Of a DNA stretch of 64,000 bases, positions 48,109 to 58,963 are shown piece after piece. The notes under the pieces were generated by a model. The model was given only the letters and a program-made list of their open reading frames with translations. It was not told where the DNA came from and did not search any database. Position 1 is the first letter of the stretch, and every line of letters starts with the position of its first letter. The stretch is from positions 18,685,792 to 18,749,791 of the forward strand of contig NC_079511.1 of the NCBI RefSeq assembly GCF_000801105.2. The letters run 5' to 3'. Source of the stretch: Raphanus sativus. Its lineage: Eukaryota; Streptophyta; Magnoliopsida; Brassicales; Brassicaceae. The translations under genes were made by a program, and so were the position numbers.

Positions 48109-49291
48109 TCTAAGATCAAGAAAAGAGCCAAGTGTTGGGAGAAACAGAGTGACGATGATTTACACAAAGGAGTTTGTGTGTTACACGCAGATGTGGCAGA
48201 GTTATGGAAAGATGACGTGGCGATACTCATTAGTTCCAGGATATAGCTTGCACATCAAGTTGAGAGAATAATGGAAGATTTGGATTCACCGAGATATTAG
48301 GAAAATAGAATATTCGGTAAGGACTACTTAACTAGATTGTCTAGGGCAGATCTAGGTTAAGCACGTTATTGTAAAAGCTTGAGCAAGAGGGTGTTCTTGT
48401 CAAGGGTTAGACGATCGAGTGCCTTGTGTTGAGCAGCTCGATTGTGTTATTCATATTAGAAATTGGTCCGTCTCTAGTCGTCTGTGACTGAGAGTAATTC
48501 GGATTAAACAGATCTAGGAAGATTGTTTAAAAGGTTTCTAATTAGGGCTGGGCGTTCGGGTACCCATTCGGGTTTCGGTTCAGTTCATTCGGGTTTCGGA
48601 TTTTCGGGATCAAAGATTTCAGCACCATTCGGATATTTCTAAATTTTGGTTCGGGTTCGGTTCGGATCTTTGCGGGTTCGGTTCGGGTTCGGATAACCCA
48701 TTTAAAATGTTTTTAAATTTTCTAAATTCATTATATACTTTAAATTTTCAAAATCTATAAGAAAGATAATATATTACATATAAATTTTCATAACATATAT
48801 GTCAAAATACCTTAATTTAACATATAAATTGGTTTTCTTTGAATATTTAGATAAAGAATCAATAGATATTTAACTATTTTGGTGTTTTCAGTATACTTTA
48901 GCTATTTTAAACATTTACTTTTGACTATTTGCATATATTTTTCGAGTATTTTGAAAAACTTAAAGATATCTTATATATTTTTAATATTTTTAATATACAT
49001 TATATATAAAATAATGTATATATTTAAGTATATAAATTTATTTCGGATACATTCGGGTACCCAAAATATTTCAGTTCGGATCGGGTTCGGTTTCAGTTCT
49101 TTAAATACCGAAATTTTGAACCCGTTCGGATATTTAATCAATTTCGGTTCGGGTTCGGTGCTACTTTTTCGGATCGGGTTCGGTTCAGTTTTTCGGGTTC
49201 GGATTTTTTGCCCAGCCCTATTTCTAATAATCAAGGAAAGTGTTTTTGAATTGAGTTTTGTGTTTCTTTACTGGCTGTATCTGAACTTTCA
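48109..49291 (+). repeat. Copia 3' LTR, split by a hAT MITE
   Basis: The LTR is 497 bp once the 678-bp MITE and one copy of its 8-bp duplication are removed. Confidence 0.93.
48543..49220. mobile_element. hAT-type MITE (678 bp) in the Copia 3' LTR
   Basis: Perfect ends TAGGGCTGGGC and, inverted, TAGGGCTGGGC. The 8-bp duplication TTTCTAAT at 48535-48542 and 49221-49228 is perfect, and the 5' LTR shows the unoccupied site (40190-40197). Subterminal regions are rich in GGTTCGGGTTCGG; the centre is AT-rich. No transposase. Its ends are similar in type to those of the hAT relic at 10179-13791. Confidence 0.95.
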
Positions 49292-49296
49292 TGAGT

Positions 49297-50018
49297 GACA
49301 GCTGGTTTGCATTTCTTGCATCGATTATTTCAGAGCTAGGACGTTGGTGAATTTTCCTTATATGATCCAGATCTGATTATGAATAGTTATTGTGGGTTTT
49401 GTTTTTAAGGAACATAAGATGATATCAATGAGCCTTTTACAAAGTATAACTCTGATTCTTTCTTTCTTGCTTTTTAGTCGAAGACAAAACTCAAGAATCG
49501 TGGTGCAACATTTGTTTTTTGGTGTTATGTTCGTGTTATTTCTCAGATATGTTTGGTGCACGCACGTGATGTTTAAGAAGAAATATGGAATGTACAAAGA
49601 AGCACACAAAAAATCTCAGTTACTATGGACTTATGGTAATGATAAATCAGTTGCTCGGATTCAAGATCGCATGCCGATATGGTTTCTGAAATCAACACAA
49701 TCACTCTATGGATTGATCGTTAATACATCAGTGAGATTGTTACGATGGAAAATGAAAACAATTTTGTAGTTGATGCTAAAAAGTCCATGTCTTGTATTAA
49801 ACTTGATGAGAATTTTCTATTTCATGTCGAAAGAGTATAATCATGTGTTATCTTTATACAAAAAGCTTTTTTTTCTTTCCTCAAAACTGTTCTGAAAACT
49901 CTTCAAATACCTTCTAATCATTTCTTAAAGATTTGCTCAAATCCCAGATCTTTTTAAAATTCCTTGGATTTGATATATATTTAAATTCTCTCAAATCACA
50001 AGTTCAATAAGCCCCCCT
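49297..50018. other. Unidentified sequence right of the Copia element
   Basis: Part of the composite insertion. A 125-codon frame at 49392-49769 gives a hydrophobic start and KKKYGMYKEAHKKSQLL, which I do not recognise. The last ~135 bases, ending CAATAAGCCCCCCTA, look like a DNA-transposon end. Confidence 0.4.
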
Positions 50019-51209
50019 AAATTGCCTTTGCAAGACTACTTAAACCTCGATAGGACCTATTCCAATAGGTCCGCTATCAGAATACCTGACGATGTCACCT
50101 CGAAAACCAAGTTTAATGTTGATTATTATAATATGATGCGTCGAAACCCTTTCAAAGGATCTTCTCTAGAACATCTACAAGACCACATCGAGGGTCTAGA
50201 GGAATTAATTCCAGACGAGTATATTCGTTGCAGACTTTTTTCCATTTTCACTAGAAGGGGGAGCCTTAAGATGACTAAACTGTCTACCAAAAGGATTCCT
50301 GACTAGCTGGACAGAGATTAGAAATGCTTTCATTAAGCAATTCTTCGATGATACTCGTTACTGGGAAGTAAGGAGGTGAATCTCTACCTTCCGTCAAAAT
50401 CCCCAGGAATCATTCAAAAACGCATGGGGAAGATTCAAGAGTTACGAACTCGAATGCCTCCACCATGGTTATCCAGAACCACAATTTCTTAAGATCTTTT
50501 ACAAAAGTGTTATTCTGAGCTATAAGACAACGCTTGATACATCAAGCAAAGGGAATTTCGTTACAAGAAATCCTATGGAAGCAAGACGCCTAATCGAAAA
50601 CATGGCAAGAGGAAGATCCTATGAAGAAATGGATGAAGAAAAAGAAAAAGAAAAAGCTATAATCTCAATAGAAAATACTGAGTTAGCTGAAATAAAAAAT
50701 TCCATAAATTCGCTTCATTCTCTTCTGACAGATCAAAATCCACCTAATCTGTGCCAGTACATCAATAAACCCCCCCCCCCCCCATATCATATGATGAGCT
50801 CGACTTTATAGAAGAATTAGATACCACTGATCCTCAATCTGTGTTTAACGTCGACAGCTTTACACGAGACTATGAAATCTGTATACAGTCTCGTACTGGG
50901 AGAGAAAAGTACAATCTAAAACAAGCTCTTACAAGAAACCGTAAAATGAAATCTGAGTTCAATGGGAAAGTAAATAGTGTTTACGGTGAGCTAAATCAGA
51001 AGATGGATTCTTTAATTGAACACCTACGGGGAATGGAGGACAAAATTGCTAACCTTGCAACTACTCTAAAAAGAGAGACATGCCGTCTTCCTGGAAGGAC
51101 CGATGCTAACCCAGGAGCAAAATGCCAGGCATATGTCGTGATGTTGCGAAGCGGAAAACGCCTTGAAACTAATGCCAGAGAAGAGGCCAGCAATAAAAAA
51201 ATTCATTGA
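50019..51209 (+). pseudogene. Athila gag, continued
   Basis: Continues the gag after the insertion: LQDYLNLDRTYSNRSAIRIP, YNMMRRNPFKGSSLEH, the gag core AWGRFKSYELECLHHGYPEP and an acidic/basic linker, through QALTRNRKMKSE to a Leu-rich region and VVMLRSGKRLETNARE. Compared with the second gag (60620-62370) it has a frameshift near 50240, a TGA near 50378 (R to stop), a C-tract (50769-50783) and a frame change to pol near 51195. Confidence 0.85.
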
Positions 51210-54200
51210 TAACGTAGGAAAGAGCAATTCCAACCCCATAGAGCTTCTTGACAATGACTCCGACTCAGGAACATCAGAAAAAAGGAAAAACTCTTCAAAT
51301 AAAAAGAATCAAGGGGATACTATAGACTTAGACAAAGAGAATCCCGATTCCGAAATAGAAGCCGAACATCTGGACGAACCAAATGTCGATCGATCGTCTG
51401 TGAAAGAAAACGATCGACCGTCTGGCAGCACCAGCGATAGCAATACGCAATCTACCGGGACTGAAAGAGTCCATAGAACTCCTCCCCCATTTCCTCCAAA
51501 CAAACCGCAAACTAAGAAGGCATTGGAACATGCAATGTGTAAAAAGGCCTTCGAAAAAATCACTTTCGAGATGTCCCTCAGTGACGCTCTTAAGATAGCC
51601 CCCTCGGTGAAAAAGTACGTAAAAGATATGATATCCTCGAGTGGAGAACAAAGCGTCATGCTGGTGTCAGAGGAAGTAAGTGCGATGATACAAGGAGAAA
51701 CTTCAATCAAAAGGTCTGACCCTGGTAGTTTTGTCCTAGATTGTAAGATACAAAGCACACGTTTTCCTCGATCTCTATGTGATCTTGGTTCTAGTGTAAA
51801 CCTCATGCCATACTCTGTGGCAGTTTCACTAGGATATAATGAATTCGTTCCAACACCTATTACGCTAGTTTTAGCTGATCGTTTTATTAGGGTACCTGAG
51901 GGAATCCTTGTAGATGTACCAATCAAAATTGATGATTGCTTCATACCAGCAGATTTTGTTGTACTAAAGTACAAACAAGTACAGAAAGACCCCCTTATAT
52001 TAGGTCGGCCCTTTTTGGCTACAGCAGGAGCAATCATAGATTGGAAGGGAGGAAAAATTAACTTAAATGTCGGAGATATATCAATGAACTTCGACATGGA
52101 AAAGCTAGTAAAACGTCCTCTGATAGACGATCACACCTTTTACACAGAAGAAGTTTCTGAGCTGGAAAAAGAATACCTTACGGATATATGTGCTGCCAAT
52201 TTATCAGAAGACACATTCACTCCTGATGAACAAGAAATTCTGAATATAGATAGCAGAACAGAAGATTATGCGAACCTTGTGTACGCAAGTATCGGAGATG
52301 CAAATGAAGACAATAATGATTCTGAAATCATTACGGATCGATACCTTAGGGAAACTATTGATCGCTCTTCTTCTTCATCGACCAAATGGACTAAAGAAAA
52401 AGCACCCAAGGTGGAACTGAAACCACTTCCAGCTGGTCTGAAATATGCATTCCTCTGCGATAAATCATACCCTGTTATTGTTAACGCCAATCTCACAAAT
52501 GGAGAGCTTGCTCTCTTTTTGAACAAATTGCGTAAGTATCGGAGAGCAATCGGGTATTCTCTCGATGATATTCCCGGAATAGCTCCTGACCTTTGCATGC
52601 ACCGCATCCACCTCGAAGAAGGTGCAAAAACATCTATAGAGCAGCAAAGGAGACTCAACCCAAACCTAAAAGAGGTAGTGAAAAAGGAAATAATTAAACT
52701 TCTGGATGCTGGAGTTATATATCCTATCTCAGACAGTAAATGGGTAAGCCCTGTGCATGTTGTACCAAAGAAAGGTGCGATCACAGTGGTTAATAATGAT
52801 AAAGATGAACTTATTCCTACACGCATTGTCACTGGACATCGAATGTGTATTGATTACAGGAAACTAAATGCTGCTACTAGGAAAGACCATTTTCCCTTAT
52901 CTTTCATCGATCAAATGTTGGAAAGACTGGCCAACCATAAATATTATTGTTTTCTTGATGGATATTCGGGATTCTTCCAGATACCGATACATCCTGAAGA
53001 TCAGGAAAAGACAACTTTTACTTGTCCTTACGGAACATTTGCATATCGCAGAATGCCATTTGGACTATGTAACGCACCAGCAACTTTCCAACGTTGCATG
53101 ATGTCGATATTCACATATATGATCGAGGATTTCATGGAGGTCTTTATGGACGATTTTTCGGTTTACGGATCAAGTTTTAAGGATTGCCTGGACAACTTGT
53201 GCAAGGTATTGGAAAGATGCGAAGAAAAGAATCTTGTCCTCAACTGGGAAAAATGCCATTTCATGGCAAACAATGGTATTGTCCTTGGACATAAAGTCTC
53301 CGCAGCTGGAATAGAAGTAGACAGAGCTAAAATTGAAGTAATGACTGGTCTACCGGCACCCACAAACGTTAGAGACATAAGGAGTTTCCTCGGACATGCC
53401 GGATTTTACAGACGATTTATACAAGATTTCAGTAAAACTGCTAGACCTCTGAATTATCTTTTGTGCAAAGAAGTTAAATTCGATTTTACACCAGAATGCA
53501 AGGAAGCTTTCGAAGCACTAAAGAAATCTCTTATAACTGCCCCAGTCGTACAACCCCCGGATTGGAATCTCCCTTTCGAGATTATGTGCGATGCGAGTGA
53601 TTTCGCAATTGGAGCGGTTCTAGGACAACGAAAAGATAAGAAGCTGCACGCTATATACTATGCGAGTCGCACACTCGACGAAGCGCAACGGAATTACTCT
53701 ACCACTGAAAAAGAGTTACTAGCAGTGGTTTATGCTTTCAAAAAATTCCACCAATACTTAGTTGGAGCACATGTTATAGTCCACACTGATCATGCTGCCA
53801 TCAAATATTTAATGCAGAAGAAAGATGCTAAACCAAGACTAATAAGATGGATCTTACTACTCCAAGAGTTCGTTATCGAGATCAAAGATAAAAGAGGAGT
53901 AGACAACGGTGTCGCTGATCATCTTTCCAGGATTCGAATTGAGGAAAAAGTTCCTATAGACGATTTCTTTCCTACAGAGAATATAGCTCTTTTGGACACG
54001 TCATTCATAGGTCACATATCGCTCATATCTGACGGATTGCTGGACGAATCGAACGGCAAATTGACAACCAACGGTACTAATGCAAGATCAATCATTTCCA
54101 TCACCGACAGAACATCAACAGAACTTATTGACATACCAGATAAGGTTTCTTGTAATGCTTTGAATCATAACATATCAGATTCTACAAGAAGCAAACGCGA

Positions 54201-55510
54201 TTGGACGGAACATCAAAGATCGCCCTTGGTATGCCGATATAGTCAACTATTTAGCCGCTGATTTGAACCAGAAAATTTAAAAGGTTATGAAAGAAAGAAA
54301 TTCTTTTGTGAAGTTTAGAGATACCATTGGGATGAGCCCTATCTCTACAAGCACTGTTCTGATGGCATATATAGAAGATGCGTCTCTGAAGCTCAAAATT
54401 CCGAACATTATTTACCAATGTCACAGCTCTGATTACGCAGGACATTTCGCCACTTTTAAAACAGTTTCCAAAATTCTCCAACCAGGATTTTGGTGGCCAA
54501 CAACATTTCGCGATGTTCATGCTCATATAGCACAATGCGACAGATGTCAGCGGAGAGGAAAAATAAGCAAGAGACATGAGATGGAACAAAAATTTATCTT
54601 GGAAGTAGAAGTCTTCGACTGTTGGGGAATATATTTTATGGGTCCTTTCCCATCTTCTTATGGCAACAAATATATCCTGGTCGCTGTAGACTACGTCTCA
54701 AAATGGGTTGAGGCAGTTGCTTCGCCAACTAATGATGCATCTGTAGTTATCAAACTTTTCAAGAGCATTATCTTCCCAAGATTTGGAGTTCCCAGAATAG
54801 TCATTAGTGACGGTGGATCACACTTCATCAACAAGGTTTTCGACCGATTGCTTGAGAAGAATGGTGTCCACCATCGAGTGGCTACACCCTATCACCCACA
54901 AACCAGTGGACAAGTGGAAGTTTCGAACCGAAAAATTAAGGAAATCTTGGAGAAGACTGTCCGAATAGACAGGAAAGATTGGTCTCGCAAACTAGACAAT
55001 GCCATATGGGCATATCGGACCGCTTATAAAACACCACTGGGAACGACACCCTTTCACTTGCTGTACGGAAAATCATGCCATTTACTAGTTGAACTGGAGC
55101 ACAAGGCAGCATGGGCAACCAAATTATTAAATTTTGATATCAAGCCAGCTGCCGAGAGACATCTAATTCAGCTCAACGAGCTCGATGAAATACGACATTT
55201 GGCATATGAAAATTCGAAGTTATATAAGGAACGAACAAAAGCATATCACGATTAGAAAATCATATCTAGACACTTTGAACCGAATGACCAAGTTCTCCTA
55301 TATAACTCCAGATTAAACATTTTCCCTGGAAAACTAAAATCTCGTTGGTCAGGACCTTTTACCATCAAGGAAGTAAAACCTTCCGGAGCACTAACGATCG
55401 TTAGTGAAGAAGGCGACGAGTTCACAGTAAACGGGCAGCGAGTAAAACATTATTGGGACAAACCACCAGATATAAAGCCCCTTCCGCTGCTACCCCCCGG
55501 TGATAACTAA
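51163..55510 (+). pseudogene. Athila pol: protease, RT, RNase H, integrase
   Basis: The main frame (51163-54261) carries an aspartic protease (SLCDLGSSVNLMP, about 51771) and GRPFLATAGAIIDW. RT follows with CIDYRKLNAATRKDHFPL, FLDGYSGFFQIPI, YRRMPFGLCNAPATFQ and FMDD in place of YVDD (about 53145). RNase H has MCDASDFAIGAVLGQ, TTEKELLAVVYA and HTDHAAIKYL. A frame change at 54262-54286 leads to integrase with the HHCC finger (H...HFATF..., CDRCQRRG), [19 protein letters not shown] and [15 protein letters not shown] at 55253-55255 interrupts it; it then reads LKSRWSGPFTIKEV, a GPF/Y-type integrase tail, to a stop at 55508-55510. No chromodomain is seen, fitting Athila/Tat. Confidence 0.94.
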
Positions 55511-56343
55511 AAACAGTTATCCTAAGTCGAGCTAAAGACTTTAAACTAAGCGCTGAATGGGAGGCAACCCATTTTTCTTTTTATTTTTTTTAATTTATTT
55601 TTCATTTAATATTTTCATCCTTATTTTAACCTTTATTCTCAATTTTATTTTCATTTATATTCATATTTATTTTACTTAATTCATTTAGTTAGAAATTTTA
55701 ATCTTTAGTTAGTGTCATTTTCATTATTTTCAAAGCATTCACTTTCACATATGCATTAAAATCGATCGATATCAACAAGTTCGTATCGATCAACACGGGG
55801 ATGTCGAGGCAATTTCTCATTTAACTCGACATCCGCCTCTTCTTTCCTTATTTCGTAAACCCTAGCCGAATCCTAAAACTCCCTTTTCTCTCTCGATTCT
55901 TGACGATTTCCGTTCATTCTTTGCCCAAAACCACTCGATTTCAAGCCCTCCATCTGTTTTCATTCGCATTTATCTCATTCTCCAAGGTATTGGTCCGAAA
56001 TTCTCTTTGGATTGAAACCCTAGGGTTTGGGTTTTGAATTGGGGAAAATCGGGTTGATTTGGTGCAATTCTAGGTTGTTTAAGATGTTTTAACTGTTTAT
56101 CTAAGTGCTAGGACAGTTTGTATTGCTCCAATCCTCTCTTTCGATTCGTTTTCGTATGAACTGTTGAATTGCAGGTTTCGCGAGTCGCTATCGATCGACA
56201 CAGACTTTGTCCTGTCGATCGATTTCCGATTTTCTGATGAACACTGATTTGATCTGTCGATCGACACACACGAGTGTGCATCGGTCGATATTACTCTTTT
56301 TCGCGAACCAATGCTAACTTACTCATTTTACTTTTCTTTTCAG
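55511..56343. other. Athila inter-ORF leader
   Basis: About 830 bp, untranslated. It holds TCGATCGA at 55763, 56191, 56215 and 56257. A polypyrimidine stretch and AG (56328-56343) just before the downstream ATG look like a splice acceptor, consistent with expression of the next ORF from a spliced RNA. Confidence 0.55.
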
Positions 56344-57623
56344 ATGAGCACAGAATCGGACACTGAGAGAGAGAGGAGGACGAAGAGGAGGAGTGATCCC
56401 GCTGGCCCTTCAAACCGCCGGCAACCTCGAGTCCCGAGGGACGACGAGAGGCCTCCATGGCCACATGAGGATAAGACCCCCATCGCTTACAGGGAGGGTC
56501 ACAACTTCTCGGACCCTAGGGTAGTCATCTCCAGCAGAGAGTGTCTCGATAGAGAGCTCACAGAGCAGTGGGACGACTACGACAGCCTGCACTACAACGC
56601 CTGGATCGATGTCGACATCGAGCCTACACGCTTCATTGACCCGGAGGTCACACACAAGATGCCGATCCGGGATGATCTGTATGCGATGATTGCTCAGCTC
56701 GGGTTAGGCACCATAGCCACGCACGCCTACGACCTCCACGTTCCGTTGGTGCGCCAGTTCATGGCCTCTGTCCGTCTCACCTACGCCATGACGGTCCTAA
56801 AGTCGCGGGCGAAGGCGTTCTCTCTTTCTTTGCTCGAGGGAAGAGATACTCGATCACCATTCCCCAGCTCTGCAGCATCTTCGGTTTTAAGGAGGATGCG
56901 ACATCTTGCAGGGTGGAGATGGAGCCCAACAAGGTGCGCCTACATGATCTCTCACTGCTCTTCCCAGCGGTGAACGGACTGGTTGATCTCTCTCACCTCG
57001 ACACTGCGGGACTGGGTGTCCCCAACCTTGGAGCTCTCTTCGCCGAGCATCTGATCTCACTGAAGAAGAAACCCTTCTCAGGCTCGGGTAGGAAGAAGGA
57101 GAGTGTGGGTAGTCTTCTCACACCGATCTTTGAGTTCTCTGGTGTCCGTCTGGACAGGAGTACCGCAGACCGCCGCCATCTCTTCAGGGATGAGCAGCAT
57201 CTGATGAAATGCGGTTGGCTCAAGGAGAGCCTTCTCTGGTTCTTCAGGATTGACCGCCGCTTCCGTATGTTTCAGCTCCCGCATGCATCACTCACTGACT
57301 TTGACCATCAGGTCGACATGATCCGGTTCAGGCCCGACGACGAGTTCCTATTGGATCTCACCACCGAGTCTCGCCAGGAACCTATGGAGCGTGGCGTTGG
57401 AGGATCACAGGCAGCACCCGCAGCTCCCCTTCCTGACTTCCCGGACATACCTGACGTCCCGATGCCTGAGGCAGACTTTCAGAGGACGGTCGTGAGTGCT
57501 CTTCGAGCCATCTGGGCTAGAGTCACGCGACCACCATGTGCGAGCAGGAGGAGTGCCAGAGCAGCAGACCCAGGACCATCTCACCAGTACCAGCACGAGG
57601 AGGACGAGGAGGACACCGACTAG
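56344..57623 (+). pseudogene. ATHILA ORF1-like protein in env position
   Basis: ATG at 56344 starts MSTESDTERERRTKRRSDPA. Conserved-looking parts include DPRVVISSRECLDRELTEQW and, after a frame change near 56815, RYSITIPQLCSIFGF and MEMEPNKVRLHDLSLLFPAV. The tail is Pro/Asp-rich and acidic (HEEDEEDTD), stopping at 57621-57623. This matches the ATHILA ORF-1 family that lies downstream of pol in Athila elements. It is GC-richer than the surrounding sequence. The function of the family is not established; I see no convincing membrane-fusion features. One frameshift. Confidence 0.8.
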
Positions 57624-58963
57624 CCTTCTTACCTTATCTCTTTATCTTTCACACTTTTTATTTTTATGTTTATGTTTCGGACTTGCAGGATTTATGTTTT
57701 TTTAAACTTATGTATGTTTTATGTTTCTGCACTATTTCGTATGTTTAATTTTATTTGTGTTTGGACTGACAACAGAGCTAACTTGAGCGCCAAGCTAGAC
57801 GAGTGAGTGAGTTCCGTGCTAACACATTATCACACATTCTGTCTTCACCTGTCGATCGATACCATCTCCGGTACATCGATCGACAGGAAAGACAGAAAGG
57901 TACGACACTTTGCTTCAATATCTACACTTCTAATTTTTTCTATTTATACTTCTCCTACTTATTATTACACCGAGACGGTGTAATTTAAGTCTGGGGGAGA
58001 GTGTTACTAACATTTATCTTTTATCACCTATTTTTCAAAATTAAAATTGTTTTTCGAGTCAAAAAGGAAATATAAATTTTTATTTTCTAAAACCACTCTT
58101 TGGCACTGCTCTAGACTTATTAACCACAGATTGCACTAGAGATACCAAAGTGGATCAACCTGTCAGTCAGCCACACTTGCCCAGATTGTTTAAAGGAACC
58201 GAAGCTAACCTCCAACCTAATACTGACTATCTTAGCTTGTCTTGGGATTGGTATACATTGGATCGGAATCCTCCTACAAGACTGGAAAGGTACAAGTCAA
58301 TGCAATTCTGGTTTCCTTTCTTCTCTCTTCGGCATCTCAAGATCTAAGTTTATAAAGAAAAGATTGATATGATTTCTTGAGAGGCAGAGGGGTAGGAGTG
58401 ATTCCTAAGACCCCATTATTCTAAATCTCAAGAATGATCACACATTGTGGAAACGAGGGGTAGGAGTGATTCCTAAGACCCCATTATACACTTTGTCAAA
58501 AATGTATGAGTTACAATGCAAATGTCAATAAGATGGACTAGATGCCTATCTGGCATCGAAACCTGTCGAAATTGAAACTAATAAGAGATTCAGAGAAGAG
58601 AGATAAGAGGAGATAAGAATCAGAAAAGACTACCTGCCAGGAAACTTGTTTGAGTTGAATCCATGTGTCTTTTGATCGATACTCCCAAGGTAAAGCACAC
58701 ACTTTTATTTTATGTTAAGAAATGAGGTTAGTAAAGGAGAATTTTAGACGAGATCTGCTAAGTCGTTGGATAGATGAATTTGGTTGCTAAACTAGGATAA
58801 GGTATAAACGTGCATTTGTGGTTGAGACCGTTTAGATTCTTATGACGAAGACGTGAGGATTTTTAAGTTTTCAAAAATAGAGTCAAGTCATTTTCAAACC
58901 TCCTTCGGAGAGACTACCATTTGTTTTGCTTGAGGACAAGCAAAAGAGTAAGTCTGGGGGAGT
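57624..58963. other. Athila 3' untranslated region with repeated polypurine motifs
   Basis: No gene. Contains TCGATCGA at 57852 and 57876, a polypurine-like TAAGTCTGGGGGAG at about 57986-57999 and the same motif at 58949-58962, directly before LTR2. A 33-bp direct repeat, starting GAGGGGTAGGAGTGATTCCT, is at 58387 and 58455. Confidence 0.8.
58387..58487. repeat. 33-bp direct repeat, two copies 68 bp apart
   Basis: GAGGGGTAGGAGTGATTCCT and the next 13 bases (TAAGACCCCATTA) occur at 58387-58419 and 58455-58487. Confidence 0.9.

Larger units (their letters stand above)
39762..49291 (+). mobile_element. Copia retrotransposon, Sirevirus-like, complete but defective
   Basis: Bounded by LTRs 39762-40260 and 48109-49291, with a 5-bp target duplication TGAGT at 39757-39761 and 49292-49296. 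It has a Met-tRNA primer site, gag, pol with Copia order (PR-INT-RT-RH), a third ORF after pol and several polypurine-like AAGGGGGAG motifs. These are Sirevirus traits, as in Arabidopsis Endovir. LTRs differ by about nine substitutions and one 2-nt indel in about 497 aligned bases, counted by eye. The ORFs are broken. Confidence 0.92.
38951..50018. mobile_element. 11-kb composite insertion in Athila gag
   Basis: The second gag copy (60886-60905) reads uninterrupted where the first jumps from 38950 to 50019. The insertion contains unrecognised sequence (38951-39756 and 49297-50018) and a complete Copia element. Its right end, CAATAAGCCCCCCTA, resembles a MITE or DNA transposon end. A near-identical motif, CTCTCAAATCACGGG...CCCCCCTTAG, is at 39172-39205. 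No clear terminal repeats pair the two outer ends, so the carrier element is unidentified. Confidence 0.75.

Noticed and set aside
50769..50783. C tract as a regulatory or structural element
   Set aside because: The second gag has AAAACCCCACCA here, so it is a slippage-type mutation or a sequencing artefact in a dead gag.
51309..52097. Long antisense frame opposite Athila pol (262 codons)
   Set aside because: Shadow of the sense coding sequence with no recognisable protein features. The same applies to 42914-43717 and 52266-52832.
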